From positions 41,930,307-41,994,306 of the forward strand of contig CM047426.1 of the NCBI GenBank assembly GCA_026168455.1: 64,000 bases of DNA, in the 5' to 3' direction. The stretch comes from Theocolax elegans (Eukaryota > Arthropoda > Insecta > Hymenoptera > Cerocephalidae). Made by a program: the position numbers and the translations under genes. This document shows, in pieces, positions 47,004 through 58,458 of the stretch (positions are counted from its first letter, which is position 1; each line of letters starts with the position of its first letter). A model generated the notes under the pieces. It saw nothing but the letters and a program-made list of their open reading frames with translations, did no database searches and was not told the DNA's origin.

Positions 47004-47369
47004 TATATATAGCAATAGTTGTTAAATTGATTATTATAATAATTTTGGTTTTAAAATTCCTGCATCGTCTGCGTATCAAAATGCAGAAAACGATTGCATG
47101 GAAAGTGGATAACATTTGTTGGCAAAAAGTTTATTGTAAAAATTGTGATTAAAATATTCCTGCATCGTCTGCATATTTTATGTTAAATAATGCAATCTAC
47201 AAAGGTTATTTGTGAATGAGTATGATAGCTGGAATGTACTATTGGCGCCATCTACTGTGAGGTTATAAATTAATATAATTTTTCAACGGATGATGGCGCT
47301 ACTAGTACATTACAGCTTACTACATTACCGACGCTTCGTCGATAGTTTTTCACTATGGCACCCCCTTAA

Positions 47370-48161
47370 GGTTTGATATCATTGAGAGATCGGTAAGTCA
47401 ATATATAAACCTGATCGTGCTGGTGATAAAGAAGAACGGGTCAATACGAATATGTTTAGATGCACGCGAATTAAACAAACGTTTGCATAACGATCACGAC
47501 GATCGATGAAATATTAAAAAATTTCGAATCAGCGAAGGTTGAGTCCGCTATCGACTTAACCGCGAGCTTCTGGCAAGTAGCCTTAGATAAGTAGTCGCGG
47601 CAATTTACTGCATTTATGCACCGCGGAAAAGCATACCATTATAAAGTCGTACCGTTCGGACTTAAGGTTAGCGGAGCGGCATTAAAGCGCGCGACCGAAC
47701 AAATAGTTACTCATTTTAATTGTATTTTCGATTTTGTTGATGACTGGGTTTGCGTGTCACAGTCTCATAACGAACACTTCGATTTACTAAAGGAAATTTT
47801 CATCCGCGTAAAAAGAAATAATTTAACCTTAAATTTTGATAAAATAAAATTTTTCTGTGAAGAGTTAAAATTTCTTGGTCATATTGCAACCACAAAAGGA
47901 ATCACGATTGATCCAGATAAAACTCGCGCTATAAATGAATTTCCAGTTCCTCGAAATACGAAACAATTAAAAGGATTTTTAGGTTTAATAAATTTTTGCG
48001 CAAAATTCTCGAGTGCATTTTCGGATGAAGTCGCCCCTTTGTTACAACTCTTAAAAAAGGGAATCAGATGGAAGTGGGGGGCAGACCATCAATTAGCATT
48101 TCATAAAACCAAACGTTTATTCTCGAAACAAATAACTCTGTATCATCCCGTTCGGACGTAA
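47370..48161 (+). pseudogene. Element 2 reverse transcriptase (remainder)
   Basis: Frame-shifted pieces (about 47,371-47,600) continue the RT with VLVIKKNGSIRICLDARELN, then a clean frame (47,616-48,161) reads YKVVPFGLKVSGAALKRATE and the catalytic segment FDFVDDWVCV (Asp-Asp pair present). The connection domain follows (FLGHIATTKGITI, KQLKGFLGLINFC). It ends at LYHPV with a TAA where RNase H should begin. RNase H and the integrase zinc finger are deleted. Confidence 0.85.
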
Positions 48162-48184
48162 CGTGTAGATTTTTAAGTAGCTGT

Positions 48185-49435
48185 CTGCGTAGGTGGATGT
48201 TAGCAATCCAGGATTACGATATAATCCCGCAACATATTCCCGTAAAATATATATTAGCTGCGATAGACGTCTTCTCTAAATTTGTAGTTTTATACCCAAT
48301 TCGTCGCGCAGATACGAAGACCACGATTAAGAAATTATTCGATCATTACATTCCTACTTACGGGAAACCCCTACGGATCCAGAGTGATCACGGTACGCAA
48401 TTTACGACGAATACATGGTTGAATAAACTTCGATCAGAAAACAGAAGACCCATTTTTTCGTCAATAAGGCACCCACAAAGCAATATTATTGAAAGAATTA
48501 ACCGTGAGTTAGGGCGATTTTTTCGTACATTAGTCGGCCTACAACATAAATCGTGGGCTTGTTGGGTCACGTTCATCCAAAATTGTTTAAATGAAGCGTA
48601 CCACGAGACGATTGAGTTCACGCCAATGGAAATCCAAACCGGTGAAAAACCCACTCGTTTTTGGGCAAAATGGATAAAGCTGGATTTACCGAGCGAAAAT
48701 CTTTCCTATCAGGAAAAACTCACCCTCGTGTATAATCGTATTAAACAAAAGGATGAAAAACGCGCCGAAAAAAAATACAAAATGGCGACAAATAGTTTCA
48801 AAATCGGTGATCAGGTGTTGGTTAAACCATGCAATTTTTCGGTGTCGGACCAAGGTATTACGGCAAAATTCCTTTCTTTGTACGAGGGTCCATATGTCGT
48901 GTCCAATGTATTGTCCTGTGCGACGTACGAACTAACCGACCCGGAATCAAAAATAATTAGAGGAAAATTCCATGCCATAGGTTTAAAACCCTATCATGCC
49001 CAGGAATCAGCAAAAACGCCGCATAAGACAGAGGCTGCAGCACAGTTGCGGAGATGTGAAGACCGTATCCGCGCGCTCGAATTCGAACAAATACTGGCCA
49101 ATATACGTCGGGAACATCTTCGTTACGCTCTCTTTCATGGGCAATACTCCTGCGAGGGTAAAATTGAGAAGGCCAGAGCACAACTTAAAATTGAGAGGGC
49201 CCAAGAACGAGAGTGTTATGTAAAAGTATGGCTCGCTCGACACTACGTGTATCGACACCAGTGTGCTGTCCACATACCTCCACTGCCACCAGAAATCCCT
49301 ATAGGATTCCGAAGGGAATATTATAAGAGGTTTCCCGGTATAGTAATCAAGAAGGCCGCTGCCTCGTCCTCCACATCTTCGCCAGACGAAGATATAATAA
49401 GTCTTCACCCGTCCAAATGGGACAGAATTGAATAA
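48185..49435 (+). pseudogene. Element 2 integrase catalytic core and C-terminus
   Basis: The frame begins inside the catalytic core: AAIDVFSKFVVLYP (first Asp), IQSDHGTQFTT (second Asp), HPQSNIIERINRELGRF (Glu). The DDE triad is intact. The C-terminal beta domain (FKIGDQVLVKP, LYEGPYVVSN) is followed by an unusually long tail of about 130 residues that is charged and then Pro-rich (IPPLPPEIP). The first ATG at 48,197 is within the domain, so it is not a true start. The frame itself has no internal stop to 49,435. Confidence 0.9.
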
Positions 49436-49471
49436 AGTCTTTTTAAATTGATTTCACGATTTTATTATTTA

Positions 49472-49484
49472 TTTAGGGGGGCTA
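49472..49484 (+). promoter_or_regulatory. Polypurine tract region of Gypsy element 2
   Basis: AGGGGGG lies 3 bases upstream of the 3' LTR start TGCAAC, the position expected for plus-strand priming. Confidence 0.7.
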
Positions 49485-51236
49485 TGCAACAATCCCATTT
49501 TCATCAAATAAAATAATAATAATAAATAAATAAATAAAATGTGCGAAATGAGAAAAATCATATATTTCGATACTCTACGCCTATGTATGTTTCCCCTTAC
49601 CGCAACGCGGGGTCACCAAGTTCGTGCGCGACGACGAAGATCCGCACAAAGAGGAGACTGAGAACACGTGTATGAGTATTAATTATCTAATCTTTTTTCT
49701 ATTATTATTAGAATATTAATAAATTAAACAGTTTATTTTTAATATTGCATTAATAAAATCAAGATTAGCACTCCTCGTTAAATGAATCAATAAATTGTTT
49801 CCTTTATCATAGTAATTATCAATGAAAAAGTACAAATTGATAAATATCTTTGAAAATCTAGATGCGCGTACCTAATACATGCGTAATTAGGATAAACCCT
49901 TCGCGCATCAGATTATCTCGTCTTTCATCTAGCACGGCGAGATAATTTACTCGGGAGCAGGAGTATCGAGACATTCTCATGGATTCATTCAATCAGTTAC
50001 GCACGAACCTGCATGGAGTTACGCCCGATCATTCAAAAGAGTCAAGGAAGATTTTAAGTCTAAGGAAGTCTTGAGTAAATTGGCAGTAGTAAGTATGCTG
50101 CACGACAGAAACCTCTATTCCTAATCCTTTCCTTTTAGGAGCTGGGTAGCCCTAGCGGCGACAAGCCCCGAGTGGTCCCATGTTTTACATGGGACTGCGA
50201 AAAATTCTTTTTTTTTAAGCAGGTAAAAGAGTTTCGACTCTGACCCTTAAGCGTGCCCCATCCATATGGATGACGCCGATGCCTGAGGCTAGGCTGGGTG
50301 AACCTTAACGTTCTGCAACACCCGTTTTAGAAATCGGCATCTAGGAATCCGGAGTAGTTTATCTTCCGCGTCGCGAATTCCGTGATATCGTCGCGTATTA
50401 AATTTTTTTTATTTTAATAGTGAACATAAAAGACTGTTCGTTATGTTTCCGCGTCGCGAATTCGTTAACGGACTCAATCGATTAATTTCCTCTTTTCGAA
50501 GTCTCATTTTTGTACTTAACTCGGGAACTCGCGTAATTACATAAAAAATGTTTTTCCCGCGAATGATAATTATATCTAACGCGAAATTCGTTCGTTATAT
50601 ATATATGTAAACTTGATAATTCAAACTGTAACTTGAATGTTTTCTGTAATAAATTGGAAAAAGAGCCAAGGGCCAACAAACTTAATTTCTATTGTTTTTA
50701 TTTTTGCATGCATTAATTCACCCTCTCATATCCTACATATGCAAGTCCTTTGATAAATAAAATTTAAATATATATTTTTCAATAAAAAAATGCAACCGGA
50801 AGAACCCGCATCGGAGGAAATGGACCAATTCTGAACAACGTTGATTTTCCGCATGAGATATTAATTTTTTTTTATTACATTATTTAATTCCTTTATAATC
50901 ATAAAGCTTATATCAAATGCATGAATTTTGTTATGATTTGACTTTATTTGATCTTATATTTTTCATTTTTCTTTATTATATTTTATTTTATTTAATTCTT
51001 TTGCTGCTTCAACTACAAGGCTGAATCGACGTCAATGGTTGCCATCAAGGGATCCAGTATACAAAAATAAATTAACGATTTATATTATAATTTAATGTTT
51101 AAAAAAAATCTGGCACCCTCCCGCAATAATCCATAATAATCAACATTAAATGTTGCATAAAATGGTACAAGATTTAATCTATCCTTATTTTTGAATTGGT
51201 TATTTAAATCTCCTTACAATTAGAAAAAGTTAGTTG

Positions 51237-51238
<2 letters not shown>
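49485..51238 (+). repeat. 3' LTR of Gypsy element 2 (1,754 bp)
   Basis: Same start and end as the 5' LTR. It lacks the short tandem duplication seen in the 5' LTR, and a few small indels differ. It is followed immediately by (TA)n, 51,239-51,275. Confidence 0.9.
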
Positions 51239-51275
<37 letters not shown>

Positions 51276-51278
<3 letters not shown>

Positions 51279-51960
51279 TATGTCACAGAATTCGTTGACA
51301 CTAAAATATTTGCGAATTTCTGCGGCGAAACTGCGATGGGTAATTAAAAGTATGAGTACAGTTAGAAAGATAATTTTGTGCCTTACGCAGTGGTCCCATG
51401 CGTTTAATTGCAGGAGCTATAAGTAAAAAGTAAATTATAATCATTTTTCCAATATTAGTAAAAAGTTCACATCGTATAGCCCGTACTCGATTTAACTTAG
51501 ATTAACGTTAACAATAATTATACAAATCATGAATGATTTTAAAATAATTATTATTTACTCATTAAAATGTAACCTAAGATGTCGTTGTTCCTTGAGTCGG
51601 AACATGGACCGCGTAGTATAAAAAACGGGCTTTCTGACGTGCGGTTACGTATAATACGTGCCGTCTGTTATTAAGATCTCGAAGATTAAGATTATATCGA
51701 TAGCGTATAGCAAATAGATGGAATATTTCTCGTCTCCAGCTAAGTAATTTGATTTATTTTACGAGTCGGTCGATAAAAGAGTTTTCTTGATTTTTTGAAG
51801 ACTGAACCTTACGCTCGTTTGTGTGAACATTGCTGTATCCCCGTAGACTATTCGATGCTTCTGGCACATCAGTAAACTCCGCAATCGTTGTCAAATGGTT
51901 TCTCGAACGTAATTATGATGGAAGACACTGCATAGCATCGATGAGTATCGCTTGGAATCG
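51276..51960. other. Anonymous DNA
   Basis: No known domain or repeat was recognised. A TCCCCGTAGACT string at 51,839 resembles one arm of the hairpin just downstream. Confidence 0.4.
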
Positions 51961-52052
51961 AAAAATTCAAGTGTCAAGTCTACGGAGATAGAGCTGAGTT
52001 TTCCGCGGATCCATGCTCTATCCCCGTAGAGTTGACACCTGAATTTTTCGAT
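51958..52052. repeat. Long imperfect hairpin
   Basis: The left arm (about 51,958-51,995) includes AATTCAAGTGTCAAGTCTAC and GAGATAGAGC. The right arm (about 52,013-52,052) is its near complement: GCTCTATC, GTAGAGTTGACAC and CTGAATT. The loop is about 20 bases and includes TTCCGCGGATCC. It overlaps the 3' end of a minus-strand reading frame. Confidence 0.75.
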
Positions 52053-52790
52053 TGTGCGAGTGCATAAAAACCTCCGAGGTGAGCAGTCGTCACGGTAGTA
52101 ACCGTCGACGTAGTGGTTGTACATGACGTTGCAGCCACCGAAACAGGAACGTAAGGGATTGCAGTCGTGGTTGTGTTCGCTGCCGGTACCTCACCAAACC
52201 GTTTAGGTATAGCACCTGTTGATGCTAACCTTGAGCTTTGTGCAGTACTCATTGGCGAGTTTCTAGACAGACCACTTGGTGACTGAGCTCCATTTTCTTC
52301 AAGAATGGATGCTTTGTCATTAGCAACCCTTTCGCGATTCGAAATTTTGGACTCGCAGGAAACTTCCGTTCCTGATCAGACCACATTCCCTTTCCTGGAA
52401 CGAGGTTTCCTAATTTCCCATAGTTTCTGACATACTAGAGGTTTATGCGCAGGCTCTGCCCTTACATTCTCATCGTACTCTGGAAACCATGGGATTTCCA
52501 GATTAGTGTCTACACATTTAATCCGGCACTCCGTCTCTTGCCATTTGCGTTTAAACTCAGATACTCCAATTGGGCATACACCTGCCTCAATCGGAAGCTT
52601 CTTCGTTTCCCGACGAATATTTCTAGCTATGCGCGCTTCACGCATAAGCTAGGCCATTCGGGCTTCATAGCTGCTGACCATTATTTTTTTGACCAGCAGC
52701 AGCCGACGTGTTACGTCGGGAGAAGTACTCTCAACCGGGATTTCAGATGAAATCTCTAGTGTTTCAAATACTTCGGAAGTATCCAATTTT
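51980..52790 (-). pseudogene. Unrecognised protein, one frame with two internal stops
   Basis: Reading right to left, a single phase runs from about 52,790 to a stop at 51,980, broken only by TAG (near 52,648) and TGA (near 52,376). Segments include SSYEARMA, LMREARIARNIRRETKKL, CPIGVSEFKRKWQETECR and EIPWFPEYDENV, then a Ser/Thr-rich part (TTTTSTVTTVTT). The phase continuity argues for a genuine former protein of about 270 residues. I do not recognise it. Possibilities include a retroelement Gag-like protein or a captured host gene. No start codon was assigned. Confidence 0.5.
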
Positions 52791-52959
52791 CAATTGGAAA
52801 TTATTTTATTGGACTCACCGCAATAAAATAATTATTACTCCCAACGAGTTAAAAAAAATTTGGTGTCGGCTTAATTAATTACAATAAATTGTAAATATGC
52901 ACCGGCTGCTTAAAGTTTTTGGTGGTTAAAGTTCTGGCAAATCACACACTTAACACTCG

Positions 52960-53440
52960 CACCAAATTTTATATTAATTATTTAACTTGCTCACAAGTCT
53001 AGATAATTAATATTTATAATAGTGTCTTGTGACTCACACACACCAAGACTCTATACAATTGCTTTGCTTGTGCAAGCACAAATAATTATTAACAAAAAAA
53101 AATCTTAAAATATTCCAATATCGTCGGTAATTTACCAGTAATGGTAAATTTAACAATTTCCCAAAATCTCTCTCGCCAGTTATAATCCAACAGATTCCTC
53201 ACTGGCGAAAAGACGAATATATTTTGTTATGGAAATTGAAATAATTAAAACTTTAATTTATTAATAAAAATAAACAACAAATTATAAAGGAATAAAAGAG
53301 AAAAAAATTAAGTTATTTATCTTGCTAACTAGTCTAAATAATTATTTTTAAAATAAATAAATAAATAAACACAGTGTCTTGAGATTCACTCACACCAAGA
53401 CACCATTTATTATTTTGCTTATCCAAGACAAAAAAAAATT
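52960..53440. repeat. Degenerate tandem repeat around ACTTGC..CAAGTCTA
   Basis: TTATTTAACTTGCTCACAAG (52,978) and TTATTTATCTTGCTAACTAG (about 53,314) each lead into GTGTCTTG(T/A)GA and a CACACCAAGAC string. The period is about 340 bases. Related copies lie on the other side of the Gypsy insertion at 59,070-59,190, so the insertion split this array. Confidence 0.6.
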
Positions 53441-53450
53441 TCCTTTATAA

Positions 53451-53804
53451 TGTAAACATTAAAAGGAAAAAAAAAAAAAACTAGCCGATACGCGGAAAAT
53501 TTGCACGGTTGACGTTCGGACTAACGTAGCCGGAGGGATAACTCTCCCACCCAGCGTCGTCGGCGGCGAGCCGAGTGTGCGGCCGTAAGACCCGCTCAAC
53601 GGTCCAGCTAAGCTGGGCCGCCGGCAGCCCCTCTCCCACGAAGGGAAGCTAGCGAATATAGGGGCGCGACGAGAGGAGAACGATTCATTGTCCGTCGGGC
53701 TGCAAACAGAATTGTTTCCTTTGCGATCATTTGTCTTTATTTTTAATAAATTCCATTTCAAGTTGAACTGTGTGAAAATTTATTAACCCGTTGGTCTTCC
53801 TACA
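53451..53804 (+). repeat. 5' LTR of Gypsy element 3
   Basis: Starts TGTAAACATT, with A14 near the start, and ends CTTCCTACA. AATAAA-like strings lie near 53,743-53,748. A TGGGGTAAACG string nine bases downstream (53,814) is the candidate primer-binding site. Confidence 0.95.
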
Positions 53805-54029
53805 ATCTAGGTGTGGGGTAAACGACATTTATTCAAATTAACACAGTCACGCGAATTTCTGTGTGAAAAGTAAACGCGCAGTCCGAAATAATAGCTAATA
53901 GTTCTGTGTGAACTTCGTGAGCTTTCTGTGTGATATCGCGTAATTCTTTGTGAACTGCGAGAAGCTGTGCAGAAATTGAATCACTGTGTGATAATCGTGT
54001 ACACAAACGATTGCAAATTTTAATCTAAA

Positions 54030-56345
54030 ATGGCGGAGCGTCCCCCAAATCAATATTCGGTAGCTGAGTTGAAAGTACTCTTAACGGAGAGAAATCTGCC
54101 TACTAACGGTCTAAAAGCAGATCTCATAAACCGGCTTACGGAGTTCAATCCGAATATTTGGCTCGAGCTGGACGAGACAAGGCATGTACCATTGGCGCAA
54201 GGTGCGGCCCCAATCGACGACGACGGCGATCTTCAAGCAAACGAAGAAAACGCAAGGATACAACCTCGCTACTGTCGGAACGACGACAGCGATCGTGATC
54301 TACAGCGCGAACTTGAATTGCTTCGATGCGAACGCGATGTCGCGATGAGAGAGTTGGAACTCATGCGGACACAACGAGACGTTGCGCGTAGTGTAGATCA
54401 CGAAAGTCAAATCTCTAGTACATCTACTTCGATGAGTATTCGTGCGATTAGTGAACTGTTAAGTGATTTCAACGGTAGTGATTGTCCTTTCGACATTTGG
54501 AAAAGGCAATTGGAATTACTTAAAAACAGTTATAATTTGGATGAAAATACAACGCGAGTTTTAATTAGCACGAAATTAAAAGGGAAAGCCCTTAGTTGGT
54601 TCCACTCAAAACCGGAGTATTTAATGGAACCAATTTCGGTATTATTGAGCGAAATGGCCGCCATGTTTGACGACCGGCCAAAAAAAATAAATTTACGGAA
54701 AGACTTTGAAGCGCGTGTGTGGCAAACAAAAGAGACATTTGCGGACTATTATCACAATAAAATTATTTTAGCTAACCGTGTGCCGATTGATCGAGACGAG
54801 ATAGTTGACTATTTAATTGACGGTATCCCCGACGATCGGTTAAGAAATCAAGCTCGAATGATGCGATTTCGCGAAATGAGTAAAGTACTAGAAGCTTTTA
54901 AGAAAATAACGCTAGACTCAGTTAAGGTTGAAAAGAACTCTTCGAAAAACAGTACTTCGAAATCTTATTCGGAGCACACCCGAAAAAACACTGTGACTAA
55001 TGGAAGGAAATGTTACAATTGTTTGGAGACAGGGCATCTCTCGAGCAAGTGTCCGAAAGCAAAACGCCAAGACGGAGTCTGCTTCGGATGTCACGCGACC
55101 GACCACAAGTTAAAGGATTGCCCGAAGAAATCAGCCGAACGAGCAGTTCCAAGCAGCGCGGCGACGACGAACATCGTACAGACATCGACTACAACGGACA
55201 CCGATTACAAGGAAGCAACGACGGCTACACGAGAATCACCAGCGGCACCGAGTGACCCTTACATGGTCAAAGTAAGCTACGTTATCGACGATACCGTTGG
55301 TAATAAATGCACGTGTTCGGTAAGCGCGATTTTAGATCCCGGGTCGCCTATAAGTTTAATGAAACAATGTTGCGTCCCGCGGGAATTGTGTAAGCCGGTT
55401 CCGAGTAATTGTTGTGAATATTTTGGCGTAAATAAAACTCGACTTGAAATAGTAGGAATTTTTGAGCGCGAAGTTAAAGTCGAAAATATTCCAATTCGAA
55501 TCACTTTTTATGTTGTGACCGATAATACCATTATGTATATGGCTTTGCTTGGTCGTGATTTTTCGCGAAGTTCCAAAGTAGAAATAATCTTAGATGACCG
55601 CGTGACTATCAAAGAACGAGTAGATATCGCGCTACATGACGATTATAAAACCGCGGTAAATCAGATTTTGTCAATCGAGGGAGTGAACGAATTTGCTAGA
55701 AAAAGTGAAAAATTAAATATAAATCCGAATATAGATCCTAGCGTCGCGAATGAGATTATAAATATGTACGATAGCTTATATTTAGAAAATTTAAAGAAAG
55801 AAAAATATGTGCCGGAACACGAAATGGTTATTAAGCTCACGAGTAACCAACCTATTGCTTTTCGACCCCGTCGACTGTCTTACACAGATAAAGAAAAGCT
55901 ACGCACTATTCTTGACGATTTATTAAAGAGAGGGATCATACGTCCCAGTAATTCACCATATGCGAGCCCGATTGTGTTAGCGCGTAAGAAATCGGGCGAA
56001 TTAAGGTTATGTATAGATTACCGTGCGCTTAATAAAATCACCGTCTCTGACAATTTTCCGTCGGCACTCATCGATGACAATATTGATCAGTTACGAAACA
56101 AAAAATATTTTAGTTCATTAGATCTTAAGGATGGATATCACCACGTGAAACTCGCTGAAGAGTCGGTGCCGTATACCGCGTTCGTTACGCCGATTGGTCA
56201 GTACGAGTATTTATTCTGTCCGTTCGGTAGTAAAACGGCTCCGAAGGAATTCGCTCGTTTTATACATAAAATTTTCGGACCTTTAATTCGTGACGGGAGA
56301 ATATTGATTTTTTTGACGATATCTTCATTGCAACTGAAGGAATAG
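54030..56345 (+). pseudogene. Element 3 Gag-Pol, N-terminal part (771 codons)
   Basis: A fused Gag-Pol with no gag/pol frame change. Residues about 8-45 form a SAP-like motif (SVAELKVLLTERNLPTNGLK). A coiled coil follows (about 90-118). The capsid is at about 140-300 (DIWKRQLELLKNSY, RKDFEARVW). Two knuckles lie at about 328-365 (CYNCLETGHLSSKC, CFGCHATDHKLKDC). The protease is near 435 with DPGS in place of the usual DTGS or DSGS. RT starts at about 610 (LRLCIDYRALNKI, LDLKDGYHHV, LFCPFG). The frame is lost at the catalytic motif, in a run of seven T's near 56,309-56,315, by what looks like loss of one base. Confidence 0.9.
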
Positions 56346-57160
56346 CGGAACATTTAGAAATCTTGCGAGAAGTGTTTGAGATTTCGGGGCGCGCACATCT
56401 CAATTTTCGCTTAGATAAGTGTTCGTTTGTAATGACTGAAACTGATTATCTAGGTTACCATGTAAGTGCTGATGGGGTCCGACCGAACGACGCAAATATT
56501 AAGGCGGTAGTAGACTACCCAGTGCCTCGAAATGCAAAAGACGTGTTACGGTTTGTTTCGCTAGCTAGCTACTTCAGACGATTTATCCCGAATTTTTCGA
56601 TTATTGCCAAGCCATTATATGATCTCGTAAAGAAAAATGCAGTTTTTAATTTTGGGGAAAAACAATACGAGGCCTTCGAAAAATTAAAACAGCAACTAGC
56701 AAGTAGACCTCTCTTAGCGATTTACAATCCGAAGGCGGAGACTGAATTACATTGCGACGCGAGCGCGACTGGCTTCGGCGCGATATTGCTACAGAAACAA
56801 GAGGATGGTACATTTCGGCCTATAGCTTTTTACAGTCAACGCACAAGCCCGGCCGAGACGAAATACCATAGTTTTGAGCTTGAGTGCCTCGCTGTCGTTA
56901 ATGCAATTAAACGTTATAATGTATATTTGTCAGGAATAAAATTCAAAGTAATTACAGACTGTAATAGTTTTCGTTTAGCATTGAATAAACACGACATTAA
57001 TCCGCGAATTTCCCGGTGGGTAATGTTTTTATCAAACTATGACTACGAGATACTACACAGGTCAGGTACTCGAATGGCGCACGTGGACGCGTTGAGTCGT
57101 TCTCACGCCGTTCTTATTGTTTCCGGCAATACTTTTGAACAATCGTTATCTTTAAGTTAA
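56310..57160 (+). pseudogene. Element 3 Pol: rest of RT and RNase H
   Basis: The frame past the T-run carries the Asp-Asp catalytic pair, then FRLDKCSFVMTETDYLGYHV, the connection (RNAKDVLRFVSLASYFRRF), and RNase H (LHCDASATGFGAILLQK, FELECLAVVNAIKRY, VITDCN), ending in ALSRS. The acidic RNase H residues are present. A TAA at 57,158 interrupts the same phase before integrase. The ATG at 56,363 is internal. Confidence 0.9.
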
Positions 57161-58342
57161 AATAAAGACGATGAAATTCAAAAAATTCGCGCGGAGCTTG
57201 AAAGCCGCGACATACCAAATTACGAGTTGTACAATGGGCTTGTGTATCGAAAAGATCGTTATAAAAAATTACTGTTTTACGTTCCACGTGCTATGGTATC
57301 GAATGTAATTCGAGATAGTCATGATAATTTAGGGCATTTAGGGATTGATAAAGTTGTAAATAACCTTAGTAAAGTATATTGGTTTCCTCGAATGCGAACA
57401 CAAGTAAAAGATTATATATCGAATTGTCTAAGATGTATGGAATTTTCTCCGACTAGCGGTAAACCTGAGGGTTATCTACATAACATCCCGAAAGACAACG
57501 TACCATTCGTAACAATACATGTAGACCACCTCGGTCCTTTTGAAAAATCTACATTAGGTAATAAATATGTACTTGTAATAGTTGACGGATTTTGTAAATT
57601 TATCAAGTTGTATGCATGTAAGTCGACGAAATCTGCGGAAACAATAAAGAAGTTGAAAGTGTACTTTTCAAATTATAGCAAACCGAGACGATTAATCAGC
57701 GATCGTGGTACCGCATTTACATCCCATGAATTTAAAGAATTTATGGATGAAGAATTAATAAAACATGTCTTAGTAGCCGTAGGTACACCGAGGGGTAATG
57801 GCCAAGTCGAACGTATGAACCGTGTCATTACTCCGGCTATCGCGAAAGTAACGGAAAATCCCAAAAAATGGGATACAAATTTACATAGGGTAGAATACGC
57901 GATTAATAATACTGTAAATCGTTCGACAGGTAAAACCCCTATCGAGTTGTTATTTGGTGTAAACCAAGTAGGCGAAATAACTGATTGTATACGACCTATA
58001 TTAGAAAATGCATGTGAATCTGAGCGAGATCTGAAAAAAATTCGCGAACAAGCGACTAATTGTATAGCGGAAAATCAGCTGCGCAACAAACAATTGTATG
58101 ATAAACGACATAAAGAAGCGCATAAGTACGACATAGGTGACTATGTAGCCATTACTAATACCGATACAACTCCAGGAATTAACAAGAAATTAATCCCGAA
58201 ATTTAAAGGACCATATGTGATCAAAAAATTATTGGGAAATGATCGTTATTTAGTGAGTGATGCTGATGGGTTTCAAATGACCCAAATACCGTACACTGGT
58301 GTCGTTTCTGCCGATCATATGCGTTTATATGTTAAATCGTAA
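57161..58342 (+). pseudogene. Element 3 integrase
   Basis: Same phase as the preceding segment, immediately after the stop. It contains the HHCC zinc finger (HDNLGHLGIDKVV ... CLRCMEF), then the catalytic DDE triad: VDHLGPFEK near 57,522, SDRGTAFTS near 57,700 and GNGQVERMNR near 57,800. The C-terminal domain has KFKGPYVIKKL and ends with MRLYVKS and a TAA at 58,340. The integrase itself is uninterrupted. Downstream, 58,425-58,437 forms a GGCCG/CGGCC hairpin just before the LTR in place of an obvious polypurine tract. Confidence 0.92.
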
Positions 58343-58458
58343 TTTTAATTTTCTTATCTTGTTTTTTTTATTTTTTATATAAGGTATTTTTAGCGGAATT
58401 TTGTTTAAAATTGTTTAATTTAGCGGCCGGGACGGCCTTATGCCAGGATTGGCCGAGC

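Larger units (their letters stand above)
36843..47365. mobile_element. 10.5-kb TTAA-flanked element with GGGGGTGCCATA ends
   Basis: TTAA at 36,839-36,842 and again at 47,366-47,369 flanks an insert starting GGGGGTGCCATA and ending with the exact complement TATGGCACCCCC. Removing the insert and one TTAA leaves the RT frame uninterrupted, which fixes both boundaries. TTAA duplications occur in piggyBac, Kolobok and Sola3 families, and the G-rich end does not match the typical piggyBac CCY start. No transposase or other long frame was recognised. Contents are a satellite array, duplicated exon-like blocks and an internal MITE. It is therefore a very large non-autonomous element. Confidence 0.85.
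31803..51238 (+). mobile_element. Ty3/Gypsy LTR retrotransposon (element 2) with nested 10.5-kb insertion
   Basis: Two long direct repeats bound gag, protease, RT and integrase remnants in Ty3/Gypsy order. Both outer ends abut TA tracts, consistent with a 4-bp ATAT duplication that cannot be proven inside a microsatellite. Without the insertion at 36,843-47,365 the element would be about 8.9 kb. RNase H and the integrase zinc finger are missing, the protease has a nonsense codon and gag a frameshift, so it is inactive. Confidence 0.9.

Noticed and set aside
36843..47365. Calling the 10.5-kb insert a piggyBac element from the TTAA alone
   Set aside because: The termini begin GGGGG rather than CCY, and TTAA duplications also occur in Kolobok and Sola3, so the superfamily is left open.
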